A stretch of 8,215 bases of DNA, taken from contig DVGP01000168.1 in assembly GCA_018712665.1 (NCBI GenBank), positions 1 to 8,215 on the forward strand, read 5' to 3'. The stretch comes from Candidatus Pelethomonas intestinigallinarum. GTDB lineage: Bacteria > Bacillota > Clostridia > Oscillospirales > Oscillospiraceae. The notes beneath the pieces were generated by a model. That model worked only from the letters and a program-made list of their open reading frames with translations, was not told where the DNA came from and ran no database searches. The translations under genes and the position numbers were made by a program. Positions 1 through 5,976 of the stretch are shown here, piece by piece (position 1 is the first letter of the stretch; each line of letters starts with the position of its first letter).

Positions 1-947
1 TCGCTGTCCGGCAGCACATCCTGGAAGGGGGATTGCTCCAGGAGCTCGGATACGGTGACTACCTTGTAGCCGTGGTCCGTCAGGAGCTGGAGTTGCTTGC
101 CCAGACCGTCGGCCACCGGGGTGCGGCGGGCCATGTTGAACCCGTCCTTCTGGAAGATGATCTGGCCCCGGAAGTAGTCCGGGTCCTCCAGCAATATCTT
201 CTCCATGGGCCGCCAGGTGGCCTCCACCTCCGCCTCGTAGCTGTCCAGGGGCAGCCACCCGGCCCCGTCGAAGCTGGCGGCCATGTACTGGTAGCCCATG
301 AGGGCGTAGGCGTCATAGCTGGTGAAGCCCCCCCGGATGCCGTCCACATAGTGGGGCGGGCGGCTCAGGCGGATGTGGTAGCCGTAGTCCCGCTCCATGA
401 GCTGGTGCAGGCGCTTGAGGTCCGCCACCACCGGGTCCAGGCCCTTCAGGTACTTCCGCCGGCCGTAGACCAGGGGCTTGAAGCCGAAGAGCACGTGGGA
501 GTAGGTGTGGCTGGTGATCTCATGGCCCCCTGCCAGCAGCCGGCGGATCAGCTCCGGGCAGTGGAGAGCGCCCCCCTGGTCATCCTTGCCGAAGTCGGGG
601 TAGTGGTCGTAGGCCACGCCGCCCCAGGAGGCGGAGCCGTGCTTGCCGGCCTTGTCCGGGTAGTTGGCGGAGGTGTCCCCCACCACGTCGAAGGTGCCCT
701 TGGCGCCGTAGTACTCCAAGGTCTCCGCCAGCACCAGGGTCAGGCTCTTCCCCCGGAAGTGGTCGGGGTTGGCCGGCAGGCGGCAGGGCCCGTCGTCAAA
801 GGTCATGGCGCAGACCCGCTCCTCCGTGGCCGCCCGCTCGATGCGGCGGACAGGGGAGAGGTACACCGGTGTCCGCTCCCGGATCTGGTCCTGGAAGCGG
901 TGCTTGGCCTTTTTGGCAAGGCCGATGCCCTTGGTGAGCAGAGACAT
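1..947 (-). CDS. Divergent polysaccharide deacetylase (NodB/CE4) homologue, 3' end outside window
   Basis: The first 315 residues are visible; the frame is still open at base 1. The start is set by ATG at 947-945, with AGGAGGT at 961-955. NodB-fold motifs appear in order: TFDDGP (residues 49-54), HTYSH (147-151), RPPHY (196-200), an ASFDGAGW segment (224-231), and a terminal GYKVVTVSELL (293-303) typical of the domain end. CE4 enzymes remove N- or O-acetyl groups from cell-wall or capsular glycans using a metal held by Asp and two His. Two oddities are visible. About 30 extra residues (roughly 95-127) lie between motifs 1 and 2. The motif-5 position normally reading LLHDG is FQKDG (265-269), so the usual catalytic-acid His is Lys267. 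No signal peptide or membrane helix is seen, so export is doubtful. The PHP gene lies 59 bp upstream on the same strand with no clear terminator between, so co-transcription is likely. Fold assignment is firm; activity and substrate are unknown. Confidence 0.9.
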   Translation of the reverse strand, partial: MSLLTKGIGLAKKAKHRFQDQIRERTPVYLSPVRRIERAATEERVCAMTFDDGPCRLPANPDHFRGKSLTLVLAETLEYYGAKGTFDVVGDTSANYPDKAGKHGSASWGGVAYDHYPDFGKDDQGGALHCPELIRRLLAGGHEITSHTYSHVLFGFKPLVYGRRKYLKGLDPVVADLKRLHQLMERDYGYHIRLSRPPHYVDGIRGGFTSYDAYALMGYQYMAASFDGAGWLPLDSYEAEVEATWRPMEKILLEDPDYFRGQIIFQKDGFNMARRTPVADGLGKQLQLLTDHGYKVVTVSELLEQSPFQDVLPDS

Positions 948-1006
948 AGGCTTGACCTCCTGTGAAAAAAGATCTCTTATCAGCGTATCAGCTTGCGAAA
1001 ATCATC

Positions 1007-1738
1007 TCAGCGCCGGTCCGTCACGTCCAGCCAGGCGCACCAGCACACGTAGGCCGCCGCCCTCCCCAGGCGGAGGACGCCCCCCCGGCGCAGGGCCTTG
1101 GTCCACTGGCTGAGGCCCTTGCGGACGTGGGCGGTGTTCCGCTCTAGCACCGCCCGGCTCCGCCCCGCCGCCAGGGCGGCGCGAAGGGCGGGAACAGTCA
1201 GGGCCTCGGCGGTAAGCTCGGTGTAGGCGTTGCCCACCTCCCTGGCGTCGTGGGCGTCGCTGCCCCCCACGGGGGACAGGCTCCGGGCGGCGGCAAAGGC
1301 GGCGGCCCGGTCATTGGCGTCGGGGACCTTGAAGGCCGCCCGGGCGTTGGCGGCCTCCACCCCGTCTACCTCGAAGGGAAAGTCCTCCTCCCGCCGCCCG
1401 GGGCGGTGGAAGGGGTGGGCCAGCACCGCCAGCCCCCCGGCCTCCCGGATGGCGGCCACCGCCGCCTCCGGCGCTGGAAGACGGCCCAGGGCCTCCAGGT
1501 CCAGGGGCCGGTCCAGAAACAGCCCGGTGATATGCCCCGCCCGGGTGGAGACCTCGCAGGCGGGGATCAGCAGCACCCCCTCCAGCGCCTCCGGCACAGG
1601 GGTGCACAGGTCGTGGTCGCAGATGGCCATGGCGTCCAGCCCCGCCTGTTTCGCCGCGGCGGCCAGGTCCGCCAGGGGGGAGCGGCCGTCGGGGGAGGCG
1701 GCGGTGTGGACGTGGAGGTCCACCAAATAGGTGTTCAT
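1007..1738 (-). CDS. PHP-domain metal-dependent phosphoesterase
   Basis: 243 residues, a single PHP domain. The start is ATG at 1738-1736, which overlaps the upstream ATP-grasp stop as ATGA (1735-1738) and is preceded by a GGGAGG-type ribosome-binding site. A longer in-frame start exists inside the upstream gene but is unlikely. Metal-site motifs are intact: HVHT (9-12), D17, CDHD (40-43), E62, H69 in GHITG, AHPFH (107-111), N131 and GSDAHD (159-164). This matches the small stand-alone PHP proteins related to TrpH/YciV, which hydrolyse phosphoesters such as nucleotides or oligonucleotides with two or three metal ions; the substrate here cannot be read from sequence. The C-terminal 40 residues are basic and rich in Arg, Ala and Trp and could be a short extension. 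No signal peptide is seen, so the protein is probably cytoplasmic. The ATGA overlap suggests translational coupling to the ATP-grasp ligase, so the two probably act together. Confidence 0.92.
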   Translation of the reverse strand: MNTYLVDLHVHTAASPDGRSPLADLAAAAKQAGLDAMAICDHDLCTPVPEALEGVLLIPACEVSTRAGHITGLFLDRPLDLEALGRLPAPEAAVAAIREAGGLAVLAHPFHRPGRREEDFPFEVDGVEAANARAAFKVPDANDRAAAFAAARSLSPVGGSDAHDAREVGNAYTELTAEALTVPALRAALAAGRSRAVLERNTAHVRKGLSQWTKALRRGGVLRLGRAAAYVCWCAWLDVTDRR

Positions 1739-2925
1739 GTCCGCCCTCCCCTGCTGACCAAGGACCGGAAGTAGGCCAGGGCGGGGGCCATGTCCCCCCA
1801 CTCGAAGAGGCCGTCCCGGACGAAGGGGTTCACAAGGTCCGCCGCCGCCCCCAGGGCCCGGCCGGGCTGTCCTCTCTTGGCGTAGCCCGCCGCCGCCATC
1901 AGGTCCGAGGCGGCGAAGATCATCTTGCCCCGCTGGGGCTCCCGGGGCCGGGGCAGGAGGACCAGGTCCTCCGGGTTCCCGGCGTTCCAGGACAGGGCGC
2001 ACCACAGCCGTGACATGCCGCAGCGGCTCACCCGGGTCAGGGGGAAGGTGCCCCAGATCCGGGGGTTTACCTCCAGCAGCCGGGGCTTCCCCCGGCTGTC
2101 CTCCTTGAACTCAAACATGGCCAGACCGTTGTAGCCCGCCGCCCGGACCATAGCACGGGCCATGTCCGCCAGGTCCGGCCGCTCCTCCACCCGGCAGCAG
2201 GAGGAGGGCCCCCCGGCCACGGGGTACTCCCGGAGGCGGCGGTGGCAGATGGCGGAGAGGATCTCCCCGTTCCGGGCCAGCACCGAGCAGCCCAGGCCCG
2301 CCCCCGGCAGGTGCTCCTGGACCACCGGGTCCGTCCCCGCCAGGGCCAGGAAGCGGCGGAAGGCCTCCGCCGCCTCCTCCGCCGTCCGGGCCACGGCGTA
2401 CCGCTCCGCCGCGCCGAGGCCCAGCTTCTCCCCGCACACCGGTTTGACCACCGCCGGCAGGGGCAGACGGCGGGCAAAGGCGTCCACGTCCTCCCCCGGC
2501 TCCCGGGCGTAGGACGCCGGTACCGGGATGTCCAGAGAGGCGGCCAGGGCCGCCACCCGCTCCTTGCTGTTGAAGAGGTCCAGCTGCTCCGTGGTGGGAA
2601 TGAAGAGGCCGCAGACCTGGCGGAACCGCTCCCGGTCCGCCGCCAGGGCCCCCAGGGTGGTGGCTCCCACCGGCAGCAGGGCGGGCTTGCGGCCCTTCTC
2701 CTCCCCCACCTCCCGGCAGAGCTCCCACAGGGCGTCCAGGTACCCCTCCTCCGGCAGCCACACGTGCCGGGCGGTATACCGGGACATGGCCCCCAGGGCG
2801 GGGGAAACACGGCTGGTCCGGCAGCTCTCCCGCTCGCAGGTGAGGACCTCCACCCCCGCCTGGCCCAGGTCACGAATCAGGGCCAGGGACATGCGGTAGT
2901 GGACGTCGGTGACGATGGCGATCAT
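1735..2925 (-). CDS. ATP-grasp domain carboxylate-amine ligase-like protein
   Basis: 396 residues from ATG at 2925-2923, chosen because AGGAGG (2937-2932) sits 6 bases upstream; an in-frame ATG 35 codons further up would overlap the promoter. The N-terminal ~115 residues form the expected pre-ATP-grasp region (IAIVTD at 2-7, then an alpha/beta pattern). The ATP-grasp core follows: NSKERV (119-124), VVKPVCG (159-165) with the nucleotide-binding Lys161, QEHLPG (203-208) as hinge, FEF (271-273), and LLEVNPRIWG (283-292), whose Glu285 and Asn287 are the usual metal ligands. ATP-grasp enzymes activate a carboxylate as an acyl phosphate and join it to an amine or similar nucleophile. The overall look is of the poorly characterised COG3919-like ligases, but the substrate is unknown. 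The last ~60 residues lie beyond the core and may form a helical tail. It is the first gene of an apparent three-gene operon, with its own extended -10 promoter, and overlaps the PHP gene by 4 bases. Confidence 0.9.
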   Translation of the reverse strand: MIAIVTDVHYRMSLALIRDLGQAGVEVLTCERESCRTSRVSPALGAMSRYTARHVWLPEEGYLDALWELCREVGEEKGRKPALLPVGATTLGALAADRERFRQVCGLFIPTTEQLDLFNSKERVAALAASLDIPVPASYAREPGEDVDAFARRLPLPAVVKPVCGEKLGLGAAERYAVARTAEEAAEAFRRFLALAGTDPVVQEHLPGAGLGCSVLARNGEILSAICHRRLREYPVAGGPSSCCRVEERPDLADMARAMVRAAGYNGLAMFEFKEDSRGKPRLLEVNPRIWGTFPLTRVSRCGMSRLWCALSWNAGNPEDLVLLPRPREPQRGKMIFAASDLMAAAGYAKRGQPGRALGAAADLVNPFVRDGLFEWGDMAPALAYFRSLVSRGGRT

Positions 2926-2956
2926 AGCCGGCCTCCTTCGGAAATTCTGTATGCCT

Positions 2957-2985
2957 AGTATACCACTTTTTTCGCCGAACCACAA
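2957..2985 (-). promoter_or_regulatory. Sigma-A promoter with extended -10 for the ATP-grasp/PHP/deacetylase operon
   Basis: On the minus strand: TTGTGG (2985-2980), a 17-base spacer, then TATACT (2962-2957), with TGG directly before the -10 giving the extended TGn form. Transcription would start near 2950, leaving a leader of about 25 bases before ATG at 2925. It lies between the acsB terminator hairpin and the ATP-grasp start, as expected for a separate transcription unit. Confidence 0.72.
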
Positions 2986-3033
2986 GGGGGGCGGAGGCGC
3001 CGGGGAAAAACTTCGCCCGCCGAAACACATGGC

Positions 3034-3069
3034 AGAAAGCGGCCCCCGCCGGCGCTGCCGGCGGGGGCT
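3034..3069 (-). terminator. Intrinsic terminator downstream of acsB
   Basis: A perfect 12-bp GC-rich stem (3042-3053 with 3057-3068) and a 3-base loop lie about 40 bases past the acsB stop. On the minus strand the stem is followed by GCTTTCT, a weak U-tract. Its position and stability fit termination of acsB before the next promoter. Confidence 0.68.
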
Positions 3070-3106
3070 GGGAGCGGCGGAAAAGGCGTCAGCCTCTTTC
3101 GCCAGT

Positions 3107-5236
3107 TTACATCAGGGGCTCCATGCTCAGCACGGGGTGGCCCTTCTCGGTGAGGAAGCTCAGCAGCTCCTCGGGGTCGCTGGTGATGGTCTCGTCGCCG
3201 ATCATGTCGCAGAAGTTGTCGATGCCCAGCAGCTCCTTGGCGGTCTTGTTCAGCCGGGGGGCCACGTCGTCCTTCAGCTCCTTGGGCATCCAGACGATCC
3301 GGGCCACACCGCCCTCGGCGGCGGCGAACTTCTTCGAGGAGATGAAGTGGCGGCCGTGTCCCATGAAGCCGGGGGTCTGGACGCCGCCGCCGGTCATGGA
3401 GGCCAGCTCGCCGAAGGTCATGCCCGTGGGGGTCATGCCCTTGAACTCCCGGTTGACGATGACCAGGCCGTTGGAGAAGGGCTCGATGCCGCAGATGCAC
3501 TCGAAGCAGCCGCAGCTGGTCATGGGGTCCTCCATGATGGAGTACAGGCTCACGTGCTCCAGAGCGCCGTGGGAGGCGTCGTGGACCATACGGTCAACAT
3601 CGGGGTAGTAGCCCTTGACGGGGTCGGTGCAGCCCTCCTTGCTGATGGGCTGGGAGGGGCCGGCGTCGTTGAGCTCCTTGGTGGCCTTGGCGTCCAGCCA
3701 GCTCACCGCGCCGCACAGGCCAAGACGCTCAGGCGTCACCACGCAGCAGTGGCTGGGAGCGAAGGACTGGCAGAGAGTGCAGGTATAGAACTGATCCACG
3801 CTCTCGTCGGTGAGGGAGCCCAGCCGGTCGTCACGGGCGTTGTAGGCGGGCATGGCCTCCTCGTCCAGGATGCGCTTGGCCTCGGCGGGATCGGTGACCA
3901 GAGTGACCTGGCACTTGTCCACCACGGCGTCAAACTCATCCATGATCATGTAGTAGAGAACCTCGCCGAAGTGGTGCATACGCAGGCCCTTGGCAAAGGC
4001 GTCCTTGCTGATGCGGATACGGATCTGGTTGCGCTGGCCGGTGTGCATCACACCCTCCATGTAGTTGAACCAGGCGTGGATCTTACGCTCGATGACAGAC
4101 TCAAAGTCCTTCTGCATCTTGGCGCCGGCCACCTCGATGTAGGTGGCCAGGGGGTACTCCACCTCGCCGCTGTCGATGTCGGGGCCCACCAGGGTGATCT
4201 TGTGGTCCTCCACCTGGTCCATGTCCCGCATGGTCACCAGCTCGCAGGTGGTGTTCTTGCTGGACCAGAACTCCACCTTCATATCCGCCTTGCGGATGAT
4301 CTCGCCCTCAAAGGCGGCGGCGAAGGCCACGGGGATGGGCAGCTCCTTGACCTTGATCTTGATGCCCCGGAGGGACAGGGAGTGCTTGACGGTCTCGCCG
4401 TGGTCGCCCACATACTCCAGAGCGCCGGGAACCTGGAGGTCGCCGATGTCCTGGTCCACGATGACGGGGAAGCCCAGGGCGATAGCGCCGGCGCCGGCGG
4501 AGACCACCACCTCGTTGAGGGGCCCGAAGGTGTTGACAAAGGCGGGGACACGCTCCTTGGTGTACTTCAGCAGGCCCGCCAGGTCGCCGGGCTGGACGTT
4601 GCCGAAGATCAGGGCCGCCCGGATGGCCACGGTGACCACGTGGATGACGCTGGTGACGTCGTGGCCCAGGGGCACCACCCGGAGCTCCAGGCCCATCTTC
4701 ACGCCCTGGGCCAGGGCCTGCTCGATGCAGTCGCCGATCATGAAGGTGAGGATGCCCTTGGACTGGTAGTCCTTGACCACCTTGGCCACGTCCTCGGCGT
4801 CGTCGGCCTTGCCCAGCACCACGGCCACGCCGGGGATGTCGCCGGTGACCAGGGGCACGCCCAGGGAGCGGATGATGGGGTCGGGAACGAAGCCGATGCC
4901 GGAGTCCTCGGCGTAGGGGTCCGCGCCGCCCAGGTACTTCAGTCCCTCGATGATCTCAGCCCCCACGGCGGTGGCAAGGCCCGCGTTGAGGGCCTGGGCG
5001 ATGTCGTCCTGGTTGGTGATCAGGCTCTTGAGGACGTCCACACAGGCGGGCAGGTCCCCCAGGGTCTTCACCTTCACGCCGGTGGCGGCGTAGATGGTGG
5101 GGAAGAAGTAGGCGGTGTCGGGGAAGGCAACAGGGGTGTCGGCGCCGTGCTTGGCGATGGCGTCGTTCACGGCCCCCTCCGTGAGGCCCGCCACGGCATT
5201 GGAACCGGCATAGATCAGATCAGTCAATGCGCTCAT
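3107..5236 (-). CDS. acsB: Acetyl-CoA synthase (CODH/ACS complex beta subunit)
   Basis: 709 residues, near the ~729 of the Moorella enzyme and including the bacterial N-terminal CODH-contacting region that archaeal CdhC lacks. It joins CO, a methyl group from the corrinoid protein and CoA to make acetyl-CoA, the last step of the Wood-Ljungdahl carbonyl branch. The A-cluster ligands are all present with the spacing known from Moorella: C486, C489, C498 and C508 for the [4Fe-4S] cubane and bridging thiolate, and C575-G576-C577 for the distal nickel. F492 matches the gating Phe next to the cluster. The start is ATG at 5236-5234 with AGGAGG 9 bases upstream; a longer in-frame start at 5377 would run through the promoter and repeat. 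The gene has its own promoter (5294-5322) and terminator. No CODH, corrinoid protein, methyltransferase or nickel-insertion ATPase gene is adjacent in this window, so partners must lie elsewhere if the pathway is complete. Confidence 0.98.
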   Translation of the reverse strand: MSALTDLIYAGSNAVAGLTEGAVNDAIAKHGADTPVAFPDTAYFFPTIYAATGVKVKTLGDLPACVDVLKSLITNQDDIAQALNAGLATAVGAEIIEGLKYLGGADPYAEDSGIGFVPDPIIRSLGVPLVTGDIPGVAVVLGKADDAEDVAKVVKDYQSKGILTFMIGDCIEQALAQGVKMGLELRVVPLGHDVTSVIHVVTVAIRAALIFGNVQPGDLAGLLKYTKERVPAFVNTFGPLNEVVVSAGAGAIALGFPVIVDQDIGDLQVPGALEYVGDHGETVKHSLSLRGIKIKVKELPIPVAFAAAFEGEIIRKADMKVEFWSSKNTTCELVTMRDMDQVEDHKITLVGPDIDSGEVEYPLATYIEVAGAKMQKDFESVIERKIHAWFNYMEGVMHTGQRNQIRIRISKDAFAKGLRMHHFGEVLYYMIMDEFDAVVDKCQVTLVTDPAEAKRILDEEAMPAYNARDDRLGSLTDESVDQFYTCTLCQSFAPSHCCVVTPERLGLCGAVSWLDAKATKELNDAGPSQPISKEGCTDPVKGYYPDVDRMVHDASHGALEHVSLYSIMEDPMTSCGCFECICGIEPFSNGLVIVNREFKGMTPTGMTFGELASMTGGGVQTPGFMGHGRHFISSKKFAAAEGGVARIVWMPKELKDDVAPRLNKTAKELLGIDNFCDMIGDETITSDPEELLSFLTEKGHPVLSMEPLM

Positions 5237-5272
5237 ATCAAACAACCTCCTGCAAATAGTATGCCATTGCAC

Positions 5273-5284
5273 TGTGAGATCACA
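5273..5284. promoter_or_regulatory. Operator-like inverted repeat at the acsB transcription start
   Basis: TGTGAGATCACA has 5-base arms with a 2-base centre and lies at about +4 to +15 of the predicted acsB transcript. The loop is too short for an RNA hairpin, so any role would be as a DNA site. The arms resemble CRP half-sites, but the spacing (2 rather than 6) is wrong for CRP. Chance is possible. Confidence 0.25.
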
Positions 5285-5292
5285 TACACGTC

Positions 5293-5372
5293 TAATATAC
5301 CAAAAAAAGCGGAATCTGTACAGGGCTTTTCCACACCGGCGGCAAAAATTTTTCCATCCCCCGGCGGGGGAT
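5293..5372 (-). repeat. Direct repeat copy R1 (hairpin plus promoter cassette) upstream of acsB
   Basis: 80 bases matching 5828-5907 at 75 of 80 positions without gaps, same orientation, exactly 535 bp apart. In transcription order it contains a 7-bp hairpin (5366-5372 with 5356-5362), the tract AAAAATTTTT, the palindrome CTGTACAG and an extended -10 promoter. In this copy the outer half of the hairpin stem seen in R2 is missing, because the match stops inside it. Confidence 0.9.
5294..5322 (-). promoter_or_regulatory. acsB: acsB promoter inside repeat R1
   Basis: On the minus strand: TGTACA (5322-5317), 17 bases, then TATATT (5299-5294), preceded by TGG (extended -10). The predicted start is near 5287, giving a leader of about 50 bases. 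The -35 hexamer sits inside the palindrome CTGTACAG, which could serve as a regulator site. Confidence 0.7.
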
Positions 5373-5427
5373 AGCAAGAATGATGATGGCGCTGAGCAGG
5401 TTCATGGCCACGCCCTTCTTCCAGGGC

Positions 5428-5802
5428 TCATCGGCCATTGGAGTCAAATTGTTGCTTCAACGCCCTCTCGGTCAAGACCAGGGTGGGAACAAACATGATG
5501 ACGCACTGGATCACCGCCACAGCGCCGCCTAAAAAACTGGTAAAGTCGATATCCTGGCCCAGGGCGAGGAGCATGGCCAGCACCGACAGGGGCAGCATGA
5601 CCCAGCCCATGGTCCGCCACAGCTTTCCGCAGTAGCGGTGGGCAAAGTCCCACGCCGCCTGACTTCTCATGGACCGGGCGGTGCGGTAGCCGTAGACACT
5701 GTTGATGCGGGAAGGGGGATTTTTCACAAACCGGGTGCCGATACAGATCATCACCAGAGGAATAAGCAGATCGCATACCAGCATGAAGATCCAAAATCCC
5801 AT
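5428..5802 (-). CDS. Small SdpI-family integral membrane protein
   Basis: 124 residues from ATG at 5802-5800 with AAGGAGG 8 bases upstream. Three hydrophobic segments are visible at about 3-22, 66-82 and 90-110. The loop after the first helix carries the family signature: R32-I33-N34, then YGYRT (37-41), S44-M45, and W51-D52-F53-A54 followed by H55-R56-Y57. This fits the C-terminal SdpI/YhfL domain. In Bacillus subtilis SdpI it is part of an immunity and signalling membrane protein against the SDP toxin; most homologues are uncharacterised, and no toxin or regulator gene is seen here, so an immunity role should not be assumed. The domain-only length lacks the DUF1648 region of full SdpI. The gene is bracketed by two direct repeats (R2 before, R1 after), reads from the promoter in R2, and overlaps a truncated hydrophobic ORF at its 3' end, so it may be an inserted or rearranged unit between typA and acsB. 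Confidence 0.88.
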   Translation of the reverse strand: MGFWIFMLVCDLLIPLVMICIGTRFVKNPPSRINSVYGYRTARSMRSQAAWDFAHRYCGKLWRTMGWVMLPLSVLAMLLALGQDIDFTSFLGGAVAVIQCVIMFVPTLVLTERALKQQFDSNGR

Positions 5803-5827
5803 ACACCCACCTCCTTTTGTACATTTT

Positions 5828-5907
5828 TAATATACCAAAATAAGTGGGATCTGTACAGGGCTGTTCCACACCGGCGGCAAAAATTTTTCCATCCCCCGGA
5901 GGGGGAT
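5828..5907 (-). repeat. Direct repeat copy R2 (terminator plus promoter cassette) between typA and the SdpI-family gene
   Basis: Matches R1 with five substitutions in 80 bases and no gaps. Unlike R1, its hairpin extends past the repeat edge to a 12-bp stem (5886-5912), so R2 looks like the more complete version. The promoter and the palindrome CTGTACAG are kept. Confidence 0.9.
5829..5857 (-). promoter_or_regulatory. Promoter of the SdpI-family gene inside repeat R2
   Basis: On the minus strand: TGTACA (5857-5852), 17 bases, then TATATT (5834-5829), with TGG in front of the -10. The predicted start is near 5822, only about 20 bases from the ATG and just upstream of the ribosome-binding site, giving a minimal leader. 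Confidence 0.68.
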
Positions 5908-5912
5908 GGAAA
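5879..5912 (-). terminator. Second hairpin after typA, intrinsic terminator
   Basis: A 12-bp stem (5901-5912 with 5886-5897) with a 3-base loop. On the minus strand it is followed by AATTTTTGCC, a short U-run. It lies past the first typA hairpin and before the SdpI-family promoter, so it would backstop termination of typA. Confidence 0.62.
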
Positions 5913-5914
5913 TT

Positions 5915-5945
5915 TCAGAGGGAACGGCAGAGCCGTTCCCTCTGA
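5915..5945 (-). terminator. First hairpin downstream of typA
   Basis: A 14-bp perfect stem (5915-5928 with 5932-5945) and 3-base loop, starting about 30 bases beyond the typA stop. The minus-strand tail is only AATTTCC, so it may terminate inefficiently or protect the 3' end, with the next hairpin finishing the job. Confidence 0.6.
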
Positions 5946-5976
5946 TCGCTCTCAACTGCTGCCCAAACGGGCGGAT

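Larger units (their letters stand above)
5292..5438 (-). pseudogene. Short hydrophobic ORF overlapping the SdpI-family gene end, probable truncated remnant
   Basis: An ATG at 5438-5436 overlaps the last 11 bases of the SdpI-family gene and opens a 48-residue frame ending at TAG 5294-5292. The first ~24 residues (start MADEPWKKG, then LLSAIIILAIP) look like the N-terminus of a membrane protein. The rest is translated from the 80-bp repeat, whose promoter and hairpin sequence is not plausible protein. I infer a coupled downstream membrane-protein gene cut off where the repeat was placed. No clear ribosome-binding site is seen, and it may never have been a gene. Confidence 0.3.

Noticed and set aside
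1..30. Possible start of an S-layer homology domain (PFQDVLPDS) after the NodB domain
   Set aside because: Only a few residues are visible and the protein has no signal peptide, so a surface-anchoring domain cannot be supported.
33..965. 310-residue plus-strand open frame
   Set aside because: It lies opposite the deacetylase gene, which has clear NodB motifs and a good ribosome-binding site.
2926..3030. 35-residue N-terminal extension of the ATP-grasp protein
   Set aside because: It would cross the predicted promoter, is Pro-rich and unlike the family, and the internal ATG has an ideal AGGAGG.
2909..5374. 821-residue plus-strand open frame
   Set aside because: It is antisense to acsB. The translation is dominated by Gly, His, Val, Leu and Asp in a low-complexity pattern, as expected from the complement of GC-rich codons, whereas the minus strand gives a full acetyl-CoA synthase.
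5237..5377. 47-residue N-terminal extension of AcsB
   Set aside because: It is translated from the repeat and promoter region; the ATG at 5236 has a good ribosome-binding site and matches the family start.
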